A stretch of 64,000 nucleotides of DNA from Candidatus Celerinatantimonas neptuna (GCA_911810475.1 OU461276.1:3349501-3413500); one strand, 5' to 3'; positions 18,363-27,326 are shown, counted from the stretch's first letter. Notes: generated by a model from the sequence alone, not told the origin. Made by a program: numbers and translations.

Positions 18363-19223
18363 TTAACGTGGATCATGGTAGTTTTCACACGCTTCTAACG
18401 TATTTTCCATCAGGCTGGCGATGGTCATAGGGCCAACGCCACCGGGGACCGGAGTAATCCAACCGGCACGCTGCTGAGCAATTTCAAATTCAACGTCACC
18501 AATTAACTTACCTGATTCGAGCCGGTTAATACCCACATCAATCACTATAGCGCCTTCTTTTACCCATTTGCCGGGGATAAACTGAGGCTTACCGACAGCG
18601 ACAACCAGTAGATCGGCACGTTTGACTTCACCTTCAAGGTCTTTAGTAAAACGGTGGCAGGTAGTGGTGGTGCATCCGGCCAGTAACAGTTCCAGAGTCA
18701 TTGGCCGGCCGACAATGTTCGAAGCCCCGACAATCACCGCATGCATTCCGTAGGTATCTACCCCGGTTGTTTCTACAAGGCTCATAATCCCTTTAGGCGT
18801 ACAAGGGCGAAGGGCAGGAATACGCTGGGCGAGGCGCCCGACGTTATAAGGGTGAAATCCATCGACATCTTTATCAGGGCGGATTCGCTCGATAATGAGA
18901 GTTTCATCGATATGCTCTGGTAACGGTAGTTGAACCAGAATGCCATCAATGGTTGGGTCTGAATTAAGCTGGTCGATAATATCAAATAATTCTTGTTGAG
19001 AAATACTGCTTTGCAGCTCAAACGAGCGTGAGACAAAGCCGACTTCTTCACATGCCCGGCGTTTTCCGCCGACGTAGACTTGTGACGCAGGGTCATCACC
19101 GACTAAAATGACCGCTAATCCAGGAGCACGAAAACCTTTAGCGAGGCGTTCTTTCACCTTGACTGCAACTTGGCTTCGTAGTGATTGGGCTATTTTTTTT
19201 CCATCAATAATCTGAGCAGACAT
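18363..19223 (-). CDS. folD: Bifunctional methylene-THF dehydrogenase/cyclohydrolase
   Basis: 286-aa cytoplasmic enzyme interconverting 5,10-methylene-THF and 10-formyl-THF with [18 protein letters not shown] carries the catalytic lysine region. [10 protein letters not shown] and [13 protein letters not shown] are the family signatures, and [11 protein letters not shown] is the C-terminal one. I place the start at [13 protein letters not shown] (19223) by comparison with other FolD proteins; the frame is open six bases further. Its other side is a tRNA-Arg, a common integration site. Confidence 0.96.
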   Translation of the reverse strand: MSAQIIDGKKIAQSLRSQVAVKVKERLAKGFRAPGLAVILVGDDPASQVYVGGKRRACEEVGFVSRSFELQSSISQQELFDIIDQLNSDPTIDGILVQLPLPEHIDETLIIERIRPDKDVDGFHPYNVGRLAQRIPALRPCTPKGIMSLVETTGVDTYGMHAVIVGASNIVGRPMTLELLLAGCTTTTCHRFTKDLEGEVKRADLLVVAVGKPQFIPGKWVKEGAIVIDVGINRLESGKLIGDVEFEIAQQRAGWITPVPGGVGPMTIASLMENTLEACENYHDPR

Positions 19224-19478
19224 ATACATATGGGGGTCATTTGTTTCGTATTAATATTGTCTCAGAAAGCGATCTTTGAGCCAATGGTTTTTACGACAAT
19301 TCACGTGAGTGTGGTGTATAGTTAAGCACGTGAGGGTGACAATTGCCTAATTTTAAAACAAAATATGGGGTTGGGTCTGAAATTCACCCAGATGACATAA
19401 AAACATTTGACGGCTAATATCAGAATAAGTATTATCCGCTCCCGTTACCTCTAACATTCATGTTTGAGTGTTCATAAC

Positions 19479-19555
19479 GCGCCCTTAGCTCAGCTGGATA
19501 GAGCATCGGCCTTCTAAGCCGGCGGTCGCAGGTTCGAATCCTGCAGGGTGCACCA
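19479..19555 (+). tRNA. tRNA-Arg (TCT)
   Basis: 77 nt. Acceptor GCGCCCT pairs with AGGGTGC (one G-U), and CCA is encoded. The anticodon loop is CTTCTAA with anticodon TCT, and the T-loop is GTTCGAATC. It marks the left edge of the accessory island. Confidence 0.97.
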
Positions 19556-19768
19556 TTCTCATCTTTCTTAGTTTTCATCCAAGTTGCTATAAGCCGTATA
19601 AACACTTTTTGTATCAGCGTAGGATTTTCCGCTGTTTGTTATTAACCTCATGATCCGTAAATTTTTTATTCTCTGGTGGGTATCTTCAAATCATTTTCTC
19701 TGAACAGTTTTTCATGTCAGCGGAAATGATGAACTCAAATATCTTTTTTAAATGCCTATTTTTCTAAA

Positions 19769-20308
19769 GTGTTGTCATTGGGTTCTACCCCGTTTTTACA
19801 TCGGGATCCAAATGTTCAATCGACCATTGAACGATTCAGACATGGAAAGTCCAAATGGATTATTAGCATTGGGATGATTGCAGAGGGGACTGATATTCCA
19901 AGGCTACAGGTTTGCTGCCATCTTTCTAATATACTGACCGAATTATTTTTTCGGCAGGTCTTAGGTCTAATATTACGAATCACTGATACAAGTAATCAAC
20001 AGGCATGGCTCTATACTTTAGCGGAAGAAATCTTAGTTCAATTTGCTCAAGCGATAGAAGATGACATTCCCGACTCTTGTCTCTATATTAAACCGTCACA
20101 ATCTTCTGTTGATCTTTTAAATGGAGGAGGACTTGAACAATTTCATTCACCTACAGATATTCTTGAACAAAAGTCTATTCAAGACCGCTCTAGTGACCCA
20201 GAACTGGATTGGAATGACGATTTGAATAATACTCTAGAATTAACGCATATATCGCTTTCTTTTGGTTGTTTTAAAGAACAAGTTATTGAAGCCTTTTGTT
20301 CTTTGTAA
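19769..20308 (+). pseudogene. C-terminal remnant of a superfamily 2 helicase
   Basis: Encodes helicase motifs V and VI (GMIAEGTDIPRLQVC, then FRQVLGLILR) followed by an unassigned tail. The N-terminal ATPase half is missing, and the motif VI arginine (normally Q-x-x-G-R) is Leu. It is therefore a dead fragment, likely from a type III restriction or defence helicase of the island. Confidence 0.7.
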
Positions 20309-20587
20309 TTTACTCAAATGGATCTATAACTTTTAAATATCCTTGAAATAGTGATTCTTCCCATTATTGATCTCATCCTTTTGAATTAACGCTACTAAAA
20401 TATTTAATCAATCCACTGCTTTTTATCAAAAAACACCCTTTTTAAGCTAGCATTCAGGACAAATCCACATAGAATTAAAAGACTTATTAAAGTCATGATG
20501 AAGTGCTCAAGGTCGAGCGATATGCTTAACATTCTAAGCCCAAAGAACAGGGATGCTGCGGCTATTCTTGGGGCGGTAGCGTGGTGA

Positions 20588-21547
20588 TTAAAGCGGATCG
20601 ACAGGGCTGATGACACCGGCATAATGCTGGCCTAATACGTGCGTATAAATTTGCATTGTTTTGACATCATTATGTCCCAGCAGCTCTTGTACAGTGCGGA
20701 TATCAGCGCCTGCGGTTAAAAACTGGGTCGCAAACGAATGCCGAAAAGTATGGCAACTTACTTTTTTAAATACTCCCGCTTGCTGAACTGCGGTTGATAA
20801 CGCTCTTCTTATTGACGAGCTGTGTAAATGATGGCGGCATATGCGACCCGTCATCGGATGCGTGCAAACCGTTTGGCTAGGGAACCAGAACATCCAGCCG
20901 GGTTGACGAAATGCATTGGGGTATTTGTGGGCCAAGATACCGGGCAAAGATGGGCTGATACCGTTTTGGTTATCGTCTTTTTGAATGGATAAAACCTGAT
21001 TAAGTCGCATTTTTAGTAATTTTGAACACGGCTTGCTGAGAAGTGTTTGTCGATCTTTATGCCCCTTCCCATCACGGACAATGATCGACAACTTATCAAG
21101 ATCGACGTCCTGAATTCGTAATCGCAGGCATTCACTGATTCTTAAACCGCTTCCGTAGAGAATGCAAATAATCAAGGCCGGTTCTGGGGCCAGATGGCGT
21201 AGTATTCGACTGATTTCCTCCGGTGTAAGCACTACGGGTAGTCACTGCTGTTTAGTGGCTAAAGAGAAGCCCAGATCGCCTAAATATTGGTGAAGATATT
21301 TTTGATATAAGAACGCCAGCGCATTTAAAGCCACTTTTTGAGTTTTGATTGCCACATGTCGTTGGTTTGCGAGAAATGAGAGAAATTGAGTTACTTCAGT
21401 CGCTCCCATTAATGAAGGATGGGTTTTATGTTGGAACAGAATAAACGCCTTAATCCAATATAAATAACTTTTTTCAGTGCGAATACTATAACCACAGAGG
21501 CGAATGTTTCGTCGAACATCTTCTAAAAAAGGACTTTGATTCATCAT
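20588..21547 (-). pseudogene. intI: Integron integrase with one in-frame stop
   Basis: Site-specific tyrosine recombinase of chromosomal integrons. Read through TGA at 21242-21244, the frame is 319 aa, the normal IntI length. Catalytic residues are visible: GSGLRISE (Arg), CHTFRHSF (His-x-x-Arg) and QIYTHV (Tyr). The segment KYPNAFRQPGWMFWFPS is the IntI-specific insertion that separates integron integrases from XerCD. The stop falls exactly before LPVVLTPEE, where Vibrio IntIA has a basic residue, so CGA to TGA is the likely mutation. The promoter has a LexA box. The start faces the cassettes, as in all integrons. Confidence 0.92.
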
Positions 21548-21566
21548 GGCATCAATTGATAAAATA

Positions 21567-21582
21567 CTGTTTATTTATACAG
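21567..21582. promoter_or_regulatory. LexA (SOS) box of intI
   Basis: CTGTTTATTTATACAG fits CTGT-N8-ACAG exactly, 19 bases before the intI start. SOS control of integron integrases is established in Vibrio and class 1 integrons. Confidence 0.88.
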
Positions 21583-21738
21583 TATTATTTTTTAAGATGA
21601 AAAAGCAAGTACATTTTGCTTAAGTTTGTGCATACATTATGTGTGATTTTCAAAAAACACACTATAAATCAATGCATTAAAGTTTTTTATTGGGAAGAAA
21701 TTGCGCAGGTGGTTTTTGAGCGTGCGCAATATACAAAT

Positions 21739-21745
21739 GTTAGAT
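21739..21745 (+). other. Candidate attI recombination point
   Basis: GTTAGAT fits the integron core GTTRRRY. It lies about 190 bases from the intI start, and its last six bases would be the first bases of cassette 1. The R'' box of that cassette's attC (ACCTAAC, 24083-24089) is complementary to it with one mismatch. Confidence 0.55.
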
Positions 21746-21774
21746 TTACCGCCCCATTGGAGATAGGAATTGGA

Positions 21775-24081
21775 ATGGATGATCAGGAAAGAATAAAAGA
21801 AGAGCTACCCAAAAACATCGTAGAGAGAGCTCTAGAAATTCCAATTGATGCTATTGGTTTGCCTGCTCGCGCATTAAACCTATTATTACAGGACGGAGCC
21901 AAAAACAGTTTTGATGCGATTACTATAGTGTTATCTGGATTTTCTGGCATGCGCGGCGTGGGTGTGAAGACGGTTTCGGAGAGCCAAGCGGCTGTTTTCA
22001 ACTTTATTAATAAAGTTGAAAAGTCTACTACCAAAGAAATTCAATTAATGATTGATCCACGTAAGGAATACCTTTCCTCCGCTAAAGGGAACCTTGTTGA
22101 AGTTTTTCCTGCTGTGGTTGAGTTATATTTATCAAAAATGAAAGGGAAAAGCCTAAAAAGAGATCGAGATATTCTCTATAAAAGATTTGGCCTGGAGGGA
22201 AGCTCCAAATATACATTGGAAGATCTAGGAACCTTCTATGATGTCACGAGAGAGCGTATACGGCAGATTGAAGCGAAGTCTATTAAGGAATTAGATAAGG
22301 CTCTCTTGGGCGAACTAGTAACTAAAAAATGGCGTTTATGCCCAAGAATATATGCTTCATATAAATCGATAAAATCCTCGCTGGAGGATTTTGAGTGGCT
22401 AGTTAGAAAAGACGACGTAGATCAGGTTTTTTCCGATCATTTTGGAGAGGTTCTCGGTGATGCCTATTTAGATCTGTTTATGGAGGTTCTGGGCTACGTT
22501 AAGCTGCCGCATTCGATTTCTGGATTTCGAGGGAGTATATGTGAGTCGTGGAGCCTTTCCCGAAAGTATAATAAAAAGGAAATTGAGGCCGTTTTTGTAG
22601 CTTTAGATCATATTTACGATAGTCCGAAAGTGGTTCCAATATTTGATTTGATAATTTCTGCTAAGAAATACAATAAAAAAAAGAGATCGATATCAAACGA
22701 TTCTATTATGGTCGCTCTTTCAGCAACTACTGATATTGAGCGAGATGGCGAAGCTGTATTGGTTAAGTTTTCACGGTTGCGTAGTGCTTCAGATAAAGCC
22801 TATAGGGTGTTGGAATCTAAAAAGAAACCAATGCATTTTTCCAAAATAACACAAGAAATTAATTACCTCGAAGGCTCAAATGGTGCAGTTAGGGAGACAA
22901 ACCTAAAGAATCAGCTTGTAGCTGATGAGCGCTTTTCACCCATAGGGCGAAGTGGCGAGTGGGGGCTTTCAGAATGGGATAATTTAAACAATCTCACTAT
23001 AATACAGGCTATCGAAAAGGTTCTTAATGAGTCCGGTGAGCCTCTTTCTTTTTCTGATATAAAGAAATGTGTTGGTGACCTTAGACCAGATGCTTCAGAG
23101 AAATCTTTACGAACATATTTGAATGATCAGCCTTTATTTTCACGAGTCGGAAAGAGTTTATTTGCGCTGAGCGCGTGGAGACTAAAATCGGCAAAAATAC
23201 AGCCCAAAAGAACCCCAGTCGCCACAAGGGATTTTAATGAGGCCATCATTAGTGTAATGGAACAGAAGAATCCCATCGATCTTCCTGAATTGATATGTTC
23301 CGTAGGGATTTCCACAGGATTATCGGGTGTAAGTGTTAGGCAAAGACTTCTATCCACTTCGGTATTAGAAATAACCTCAGTGAAAGGGAGAAGATGCAAG
23401 TCAGTTTTTTGTGGTGATCTTTCTCGTTTATCTAACGACATGAAGGAGTCAAAGCTCCTTCTCCGAGATAGGGTACAAGATGAAATTAGATCTATATTGT
23501 TTTATAGACCTAATGCGCCTGTTACTAAAGGAGCTTTGTACAAGGAAGTATCGAAAACGATTGACTGTCTTCGACCTACGTTTTATCAGTATTTAGACAA
23601 GATGAGCGATATACGTCAGTTTAAAGAAGGGAATTCGTACTACGCTGTTTATGATCATATTGAAAAAGTTAAAAAGATCGGGGTTGATCCTTCTAAATAT
23701 ACGAGCGACACTAAGACGCTCGATTTATTGAAACGCCCGCTATCTCTTTTAACCATTGAGAATGTTGATATTGCTCTATTTGAGCTGGGATTGATATTTG
23801 AATCATGTTTAAAAGAGTATCTCGAAAAACAAAAGGCCGCACAGTCCTTTAAAGTAAATTCAAAAGACATGTCAAGACTGGTCAATATGATTGATTGTGT
23901 AGTCAGAGAGGGAGTAGTAACAAAAGGACATCACTTGAGCACTTTGAGAGAGGAGAGGAATAGCAGGGCACACGGAAAACTACCAAGCAAAGATGAAAGG
24001 GAGGATCTATATAATAAGGCTCACTATATTTCAGACCTTTTCGTTAAGTACATTTGCTTTTTTCGGGAGAAGTGCAAATAA
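21775..24081 (+). CDS. Multidomain sigma-70 region 4 / HARE-HTH / HEPN-like protein, cassette-borne
   Basis: 768-aa protein of unknown function carried as the first integron cassette. ATG 21775 follows AGGAATTGG; the frame is open to 21616 but that part is attI. Approximate residues: 18-80 resemble the RNA-polymerase alpha-CTD helix-hairpin-helix (IGLPARALNLL). 122-178 are a sigma-70 region 4 helix-turn-helix (RFGLEG, TLEDLG, VTRERIRQIE). 338-402 and 407-470 resemble HARE-HTH winged helices (PMHFSKI, PLSFSDI). Two more winged-helix-like blocks lie near 486-549 and 561-628. 660-768 is an all-helical domain with R728-NSRA-H733, the R-x4-H pattern of HEPN ribonucleases. A promoter-recognising or DNA-sensing effector is plausible but inferred. 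Confidence 0.72.
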   Translation: MDDQERIKEELPKNIVERALEIPIDAIGLPARALNLLLQDGAKNSFDAITIVLSGFSGMRGVGVKTVSESQAAVFNFINKVEKSTTKEIQLMIDPRKEYLSSAKGNLVEVFPAVVELYLSKMKGKSLKRDRDILYKRFGLEGSSKYTLEDLGTFYDVTRERIRQIEAKSIKELDKALLGELVTKKWRLCPRIYASYKSIKSSLEDFEWLVRKDDVDQVFSDHFGEVLGDAYLDLFMEVLGYVKLPHSISGFRGSICESWSLSRKYNKKEIEAVFVALDHIYDSPKVVPIFDLIISAKKYNKKKRSISNDSIMVALSATTDIERDGEAVLVKFSRLRSASDKAYRVLESKKKPMHFSKITQEINYLEGSNGAVRETNLKNQLVADERFSPIGRSGEWGLSEWDNLNNLTIIQAIEKVLNESGEPLSFSDIKKCVGDLRPDASEKSLRTYLNDQPLFSRVGKSLFALSAWRLKSAKIQPKRTPVATRDFNEAIISVMEQKNPIDLPELICSVGISTGLSGVSVRQRLLSTSVLEITSVKGRRCKSVFCGDLSRLSNDMKESKLLLRDRVQDEIRSILFYRPNAPVTKGALYKEVSKTIDCLRPTFYQYLDKMSDIRQFKEGNSYYAVYDHIEKVKKIGVDPSKYTSDTKTLDLLKRPLSLLTIENVDIALFELGLIFESCLKEYLEKQKAAQSFKVNSKDMSRLVNMIDCVVREGVVTKGHHLSTLREERNSRAHGKLPSKDEREDLYNKAHYISDLFVKYICFFREKCK

Positions 24082-24082
24082 A

Positions 24083-24142
24083 ACCTAACAAATCAAAGCA
24101 CGTGGACGTCGCTACGCGCCGCCGGTGTTTGAGGCGTTACGT
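24083..24142 (+). other. attC site of cassette 1
   Basis: 60-bp imperfect palindrome bounded by R'' ACCTAAC and R' GTTACGT. It has an inner GGCGTTA arm and a GC-rich centre, immediately after the cassette gene stop. Confidence 0.75.
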
Positions 24143-24166
24143 GTCCACACATTTCGGAGAGATAGG

Positions 24167-24448
24167 ATGAATCCTGAGAAATACAATAAAAGTATAAGAT
24201 TACTATGCCCAACATGCGGGTGTCCCGATTTTTCGTATGATGAGGGCGTAGATGAAACTATTCAGATAATGACTTGTGCTTCATGTGAAAGAGAGTTCAA
24301 CAAAGACGAGTTGATTCAAGAGAATAGTGAAAATATTGATGAGCACCTTTCTGAAATTAAGAAAGAGGTTACAAAAGATATCGCTGATGAACTTCGTAAG
24401 TCCCTCAAAAAAGCATTTTCAGGTAGCAAAAATATTAGGATCAAATAA
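24167..24448 (+). CDS. Small zinc-ribbon protein, cassette 2
   Basis: 93 aa. Two CxxC pairs (LLCPTCGCPDF and TCASCERE) form a zinc ribbon. They are followed by an acidic, lysine-rich helical tail. Start MNPEKYN at 24167 has GGAGAGATAGG before it. The stop overlaps the next start (TAATG), so the two genes are coupled. Function unknown; it could act as a nucleic-acid-binding adaptor. Confidence 0.72.
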   Translation: MNPEKYNKSIRLLCPTCGCPDFSYDEGVDETIQIMTCASCEREFNKDELIQENSENIDEHLSEIKKEVTKDIADELRKSLKKAFSGSKNIRIK

Positions 24449-24921
24449 TGCCAGTAAGTATTGATGCCGGTGACATTATTGCTGGCTTGGCATTCCTTTT
24501 ATCAGGCTATGCAACTTGGCAAACTGTCAGTTTCAACAAGAAGCAGAAGTCGCTTGTTGAAAGCCAAGAGAAGCTAAACAACCTTCTACTGGAAAAAGAA
24601 AATGATGACTCATTAAAGGAAAAAAGAGCCGATCTTGGAGCGTCTTTCATTAAACTAGGTAGTAGTAAATATCGGCTAAAAATATGGAATAAAGGTGCTT
24701 CGACTGCTAGAAACGTAAAAATTGAGTTTCCCGAGGGGAACGATGTGGTAATTGATTCTGAAGTCACTGATAAATTTCCAATGGAAAGTTTAGAGCGGCA
24801 TCAGTCTGTCGAATTGATCGCTGCGGTTCACATGCAAACTAAACGTAAGCATGTAGTTCGGCTTATTTGGGAAGATGATTCTCAATCTCACAATGAAAAG
24901 TTGTCATATCCCACACTTTAA
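24448..24921 (+). CDS. Membrane-anchored protein with coiled coil, cassette 2
   Basis: 157 aa. Residues 8-30 form one hydrophobic helix (IIAGLAFLLSGYATWQTV). Next is a charged coiled coil (about 32-65). A beta-rich domain follows (LKIWNKGASTARNVKIEFPEG), like the immunoglobulin-type modules seen in small hypothetical membrane proteins. It is coupled to the zinc-ribbon gene within the same cassette. Function unknown. Tethering a cytoplasmic partner to the membrane is a reasonable guess. Confidence 0.7.
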   Translation: MPVSIDAGDIIAGLAFLLSGYATWQTVSFNKKQKSLVESQEKLNNLLLEKENDDSLKEKRADLGASFIKLGSSKYRLKIWNKGASTARNVKIEFPEGNDVVIDSEVTDKFPMESLERHQSVELIAAVHMQTKRKHVVRLIWEDDSQSHNEKLSYPTL

Positions 24922-24944
24922 ACACGTAACACATATGAGCCTTC

Positions 24945-25398
24945 GGCCTGTCAATAGACGAATTTAACTAATCTGGCTTTTTTTAGTCAGATTCAAATCA
25001 ATCAACAAATGCATTTACTTCGTCTGTCATACGGCTGTTAATCATCGTTTACAGCAAACACATATAGAGGCTCTCTTATTGCGGTCTTACCGTTGCCTGT
25101 CATTTTTCATTCCATTGAAAGAACAGGGGTGCTAGACATTTATCGGTTAACCCTAAGATGGCACTACTCAAGCTCAGGTGCTTTATGTGCACAGTTAGTT
25201 TCAGGCTCATTTAAGGTGTAAACGATTTTGTTGATTGTAATTGAGTGCGCGACAATAAGGTGTCTAATCAAGGCGACGTAGCTTACGCTCATGGCACAGT
25301 GATGATGAAAAAAATGAAGTCCTGCTTCATTGGCGGCATCATGCACAGTGGTGCTCGCTTTTATCTAGTTAGACGTTCAGCTCACCTTATTGCGCGAC
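24945..25398 (-). ncRNA. Non-coding end of the IS1111-type element, possible bridge RNA
   Basis: 454 bases downstream of the transposase with no gene. They contain hairpins, for example ATGAAG/CTTCAT near 25312-25330 and a long imperfect one bounded by GTCTAA and TTAGAC (about 25258-25372). In IS1111-type elements the guide (bridge) RNA is encoded at the transposase 3' side, so it should lie here. The exact transcript cannot be placed by eye. Confidence 0.45.
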
Positions 25399-26386
25399 TT
25401 ATCCTTTTAAGAATCGTTGTTCATCAAACACCGTTTTGTTTTTCAACATGAAATAGACGCAGCGGCCAAGCTTGTGCGCCAGTGCAGATAACGCTTTAGC
25501 TTTACTCATGCGTTTTTGTAATCGATTAAGGTAGTTACGGGCTTTATCATTACCACGAAGGTAAAGCACTGCCGCTTCAGAGAATGCCCATTTAAGATGC
25601 GCATTCCCGATTTTATTTCCCTGAGTGCCATAGGTTTTACCCGCCGATTCTGCTTTGCATTTGACTAAGCGGGCATACGACGCGAAATTTTGAACGGATT
25701 CGAATCGGGAGATATCCCCGATTTCATATAAAATGGTGAGCGATAATATTTTGCCGATACCAGGAACGGTTTTGAGCAGTTCAAGATAAACAGGATTGTG
25801 GGCTTTCGCTTGTTGTTCAATAAACCATTCAACTTGTGCCAGCTCCTTTGCGTAGAAATCGAGGATGGACATATCCATATCGATATTGCGCTGAACAATC
25901 GGATCTTGGAATTGTGCTCGGAGTTTTTGTCTGGCGGAGATGTTTTTTTAGGTTGAGTTCGGTCGCGGGTAAGTTGTACTGACTATTGGTATTCACCATA
26001 TGGCCTTTAAGCATCGCGCCATGGCGAACAATTTTCATCCGACGGCGAAGTAAGTCACGAGCCGCGCGCATTTCGCTTGGGTAATCATAAGCAATGGGAA
26101 AATTTCCGCCGTGTATCGCTTTCATATACAGTGCATGACCAAGAATGAAATCGATGTTGAGCTCTCTGCACCAGTCAGAGACCCAATACCAACAATGCAT
26201 GCATTCGATGCCAACAATGACATGACCAATATACGGTTCGAGGATGAGTAATAAATCGTTTTTATTGGCCGCAATCTTTTTATGAACGATGACATTGGCT
26301 TGTGAGTCAAGAATACAGACATAAAGTAAACGGGCATGGAGATCGATACCACAATAGTATGGATGTGAGTTATTATAAAATCTCAT
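25399..26386 (-). pseudogene. IS110-family (DEDD) transposase, frameshifted
   Basis: The N-terminal half has the RuvC-like DEDD start YYCGIDLHARLLYVC and VGIECMHCWYW. The C-terminal half has TVPGIGKILSLTILYEIGD, the transposase_20 domain with its catalytic serine region. The two halves are in different frames. The join falls at a run of seven A (minus strand, about 25943-25949). With six A the protein reads straight through (LKNISARQK). Start ATG 26386 has GGAG before it. It is either inactivated or expressed by slippage. Confidence 0.85.
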
Positions 26387-26464
26387 TGAGTTTTCTCCTG
26401 TTGGTTTGGTCACCTTAAGCATACCGCTGATGCGGTGTGTGAGGGAGAAGGCTCAATGAGTATC

Positions 26465-26556
26465 AAACGCCTTAAATGGACGCAAAACGCTTGGCTTGCG
26501 CTCATTCTTCGCTGATTATAACCAAGCATTTTCCGCCAGTTAGGCGGGCGTTATGC
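26465..26556 (+). other. Right part of the IS-interrupted attC (cassette 2)
   Basis: VCR-like: AAACGCCTTAAATGGACGC on the left, CCAGTTAGGCGGGCGTTATGC on the right. The R'' part (ACGTAAC, 24924-24930) lies on the other side of the IS. ACGTAAC is exactly complementary to GTTACGT at the start of cassette 2, confirming they belong together. Confidence 0.8.
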
Positions 26557-26564
26557 GTAAAACC

Positions 26565-26792
26565 ATGAATGAAGATATAGCAATCACATTAACCAAAGAT
26601 GAGGCTTGGGTCTTATTTGAGTTCGTTCGCCGGTTCAGTGACTCGGATAAATTGAACATCGAAGATCAGGCTGAGGAGCGTGCACTTTGGAATTTGTGCT
26701 GCACCTTTGAAAAGTCACTACATCAAGAAGAAAACATTGAATATAAGCAGTTCATTAAACAATGTCGCGATAGGCTGCGCGATGAATCGTAA
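26565..26792 (+). CDS. Small cassette protein, unknown function
   Basis: 75 aa (79 if ATG 26553, inside the attC junction, is used). It is an acidic, helical, single-domain protein (TLTKDEAWVLFEFVRRFSDS ... ALWNLCCTFEKSL). It occupies a minimal cassette: it starts right after the recombination point at 26550/26551 and its attC begins six bases after its stop. It is of the type of unassigned small ORFs common in Vibrio integrons. Confidence 0.75.
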   Translation: MNEDIAITLTKDEAWVLFEFVRRFSDSDKLNIEDQAEERALWNLCCTFEKSLHQEENIEYKQFIKQCRDRLRDES

Positions 26793-26797
26793 TTCAC

Positions 26798-26861
26798 GCA
26801 TAACAAAACGCGCAAGCGGGACAAAGTGCTGCGCACTTCGTCCCTTCGCTTGGCGTTATAC
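26798..26861 (+). other. attC site of the 75-aa cassette
   Basis: 64 bp from R'' GCATAAC to R' GTTATAC. Strong internal palindrome (GGGACAAAGTGC / GCACTTCGTCCC). R'' is the exact complement of GTTATGC at the start of this cassette. Confidence 0.9.
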
Positions 26862-26883
26862 AGCTACAAATCAGGAGTAACCT

Positions 26884-26952
26884 TTGGATATACAAGTAGT
26901 TACAAACGAAAGGCTGAAATTTGTTCGTTTCTTTTATTCAGAGCAGTGCTAA
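26884..26952 (+). pseudogene. Truncated start of a further cassette gene
   Basis: After the attC a ribosome site CAGGAG precedes a TTG-initiated frame (DIQVVTNERLKFVRFFYSEQ) that runs straight into the repeat element and stops there. It reads like the beginning of an acetyltransferase-type cassette gene cut off by the insertion. Confidence 0.35.
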
Positions 26953-27080
26953 TTTAGGAGTGCTAATTTAGGCAGTGCTAATTTAGGCCACCCACTACAT
27001 TAACCCCTACTATTACTGGATTCATGTGGTGGATGTCTTAAATTGTTCTGATGTCTTAAATTGTTCTGTTAAATTGTTCT
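26945..27080. repeat. Short mobile-like repeat, copy 1, with triplicated ends
   Basis: The core is CCACCCACTACATTAACCCC ... CATGTGGTGGATGTCTTAAA. The left end AGTGCTAATTTAGG occurs three times in tandem. The right end (GATGTC)TTAAATTGTTCT also occurs three times, the last one shortened. Other copies are at 28631 and 33649. It resembles a miniature element or the fused ends of a lost IS. Confidence 0.8.
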
Positions 27081-27326
27081 GCCACTCTTTGGCCTAAGAA
27101 TAGCAGGCCTTTCAGTAAAATAAGCATGCAAAAAAGATATTTGAATTCTTGAGCCCTGCCGACAAAAAGACTTGTTTCGATAATTACGGTTATTCACCTT
27201 GAAAAAACATGATTTGTGGGTGTAATTTCGTTCAATATGAAGGAAACTCGGATTTTTTCGCGTAACTGTCCGGCTCAAACAGGGTTGAGTCATCAGGCAA
27301 ACAAAGAAAGGTCATAATTTATGGAG
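27081..27326. other. Spacer without recognised gene
   Basis: 246 bases between repeat copy 1 and the RAYT transposase. The only frame (27069-27293 minus) overlaps the repeat and shows no family features. Confidence 0.5.

Larger units (their letters stand above)
24931..26464 (-). mobile_element. IS110-family element, IS1111-type, inserted in an attC
   Basis: About 1.53 kb. The transposase is on the minus strand. Subterminal inverted repeats TGAGCCTTC (24936-24944) and GAAGGCTCA (26447-26455) lie a few bases inside the ends, as in the IS1111 subgroup. Removing the element joins ACGTAAC to AAACGCCTTAA and gives the VCR-like attC start TAACAAACGCC, so the insertion lies between the R'' and L'' boxes. 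IS1111-attC elements known for this targeting are the precedent. Confidence 0.8.

Noticed and set aside
20404-20622. 72-aa hydrophobic ORF at the intI 3' end
   Set aside because: It overlaps the intI end and has no ribosome site or recognisable family. It may be chance.
21242-21244. TGA in intI as selenocysteine or programmed stop
   Set aside because: No SECIS-like hairpin is evident and IntI has no selenocysteine. The aligned residue in related integrases is basic, so a CGA to TGA mutation is simpler.
21616-21774. N-terminal extension of the cassette 1 protein
   Set aside because: This part spans the attI region and lacks domain features. The ATG at 21775 has its own ribosome site inside the cassette.
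25258-25372. Additional attC (GTCTAA ... TTAGAC)
   Set aside because: The bounding boxes look right, but the segment lies inside the IS1111-type element, downstream of its transposase, where a structured guide RNA is expected. It has no cassette gene before it.
26945-27080. CRISPR-like array
   Set aside because: The tandem units are contiguous ends of a repeated element with no spacers, and no cas genes are present.
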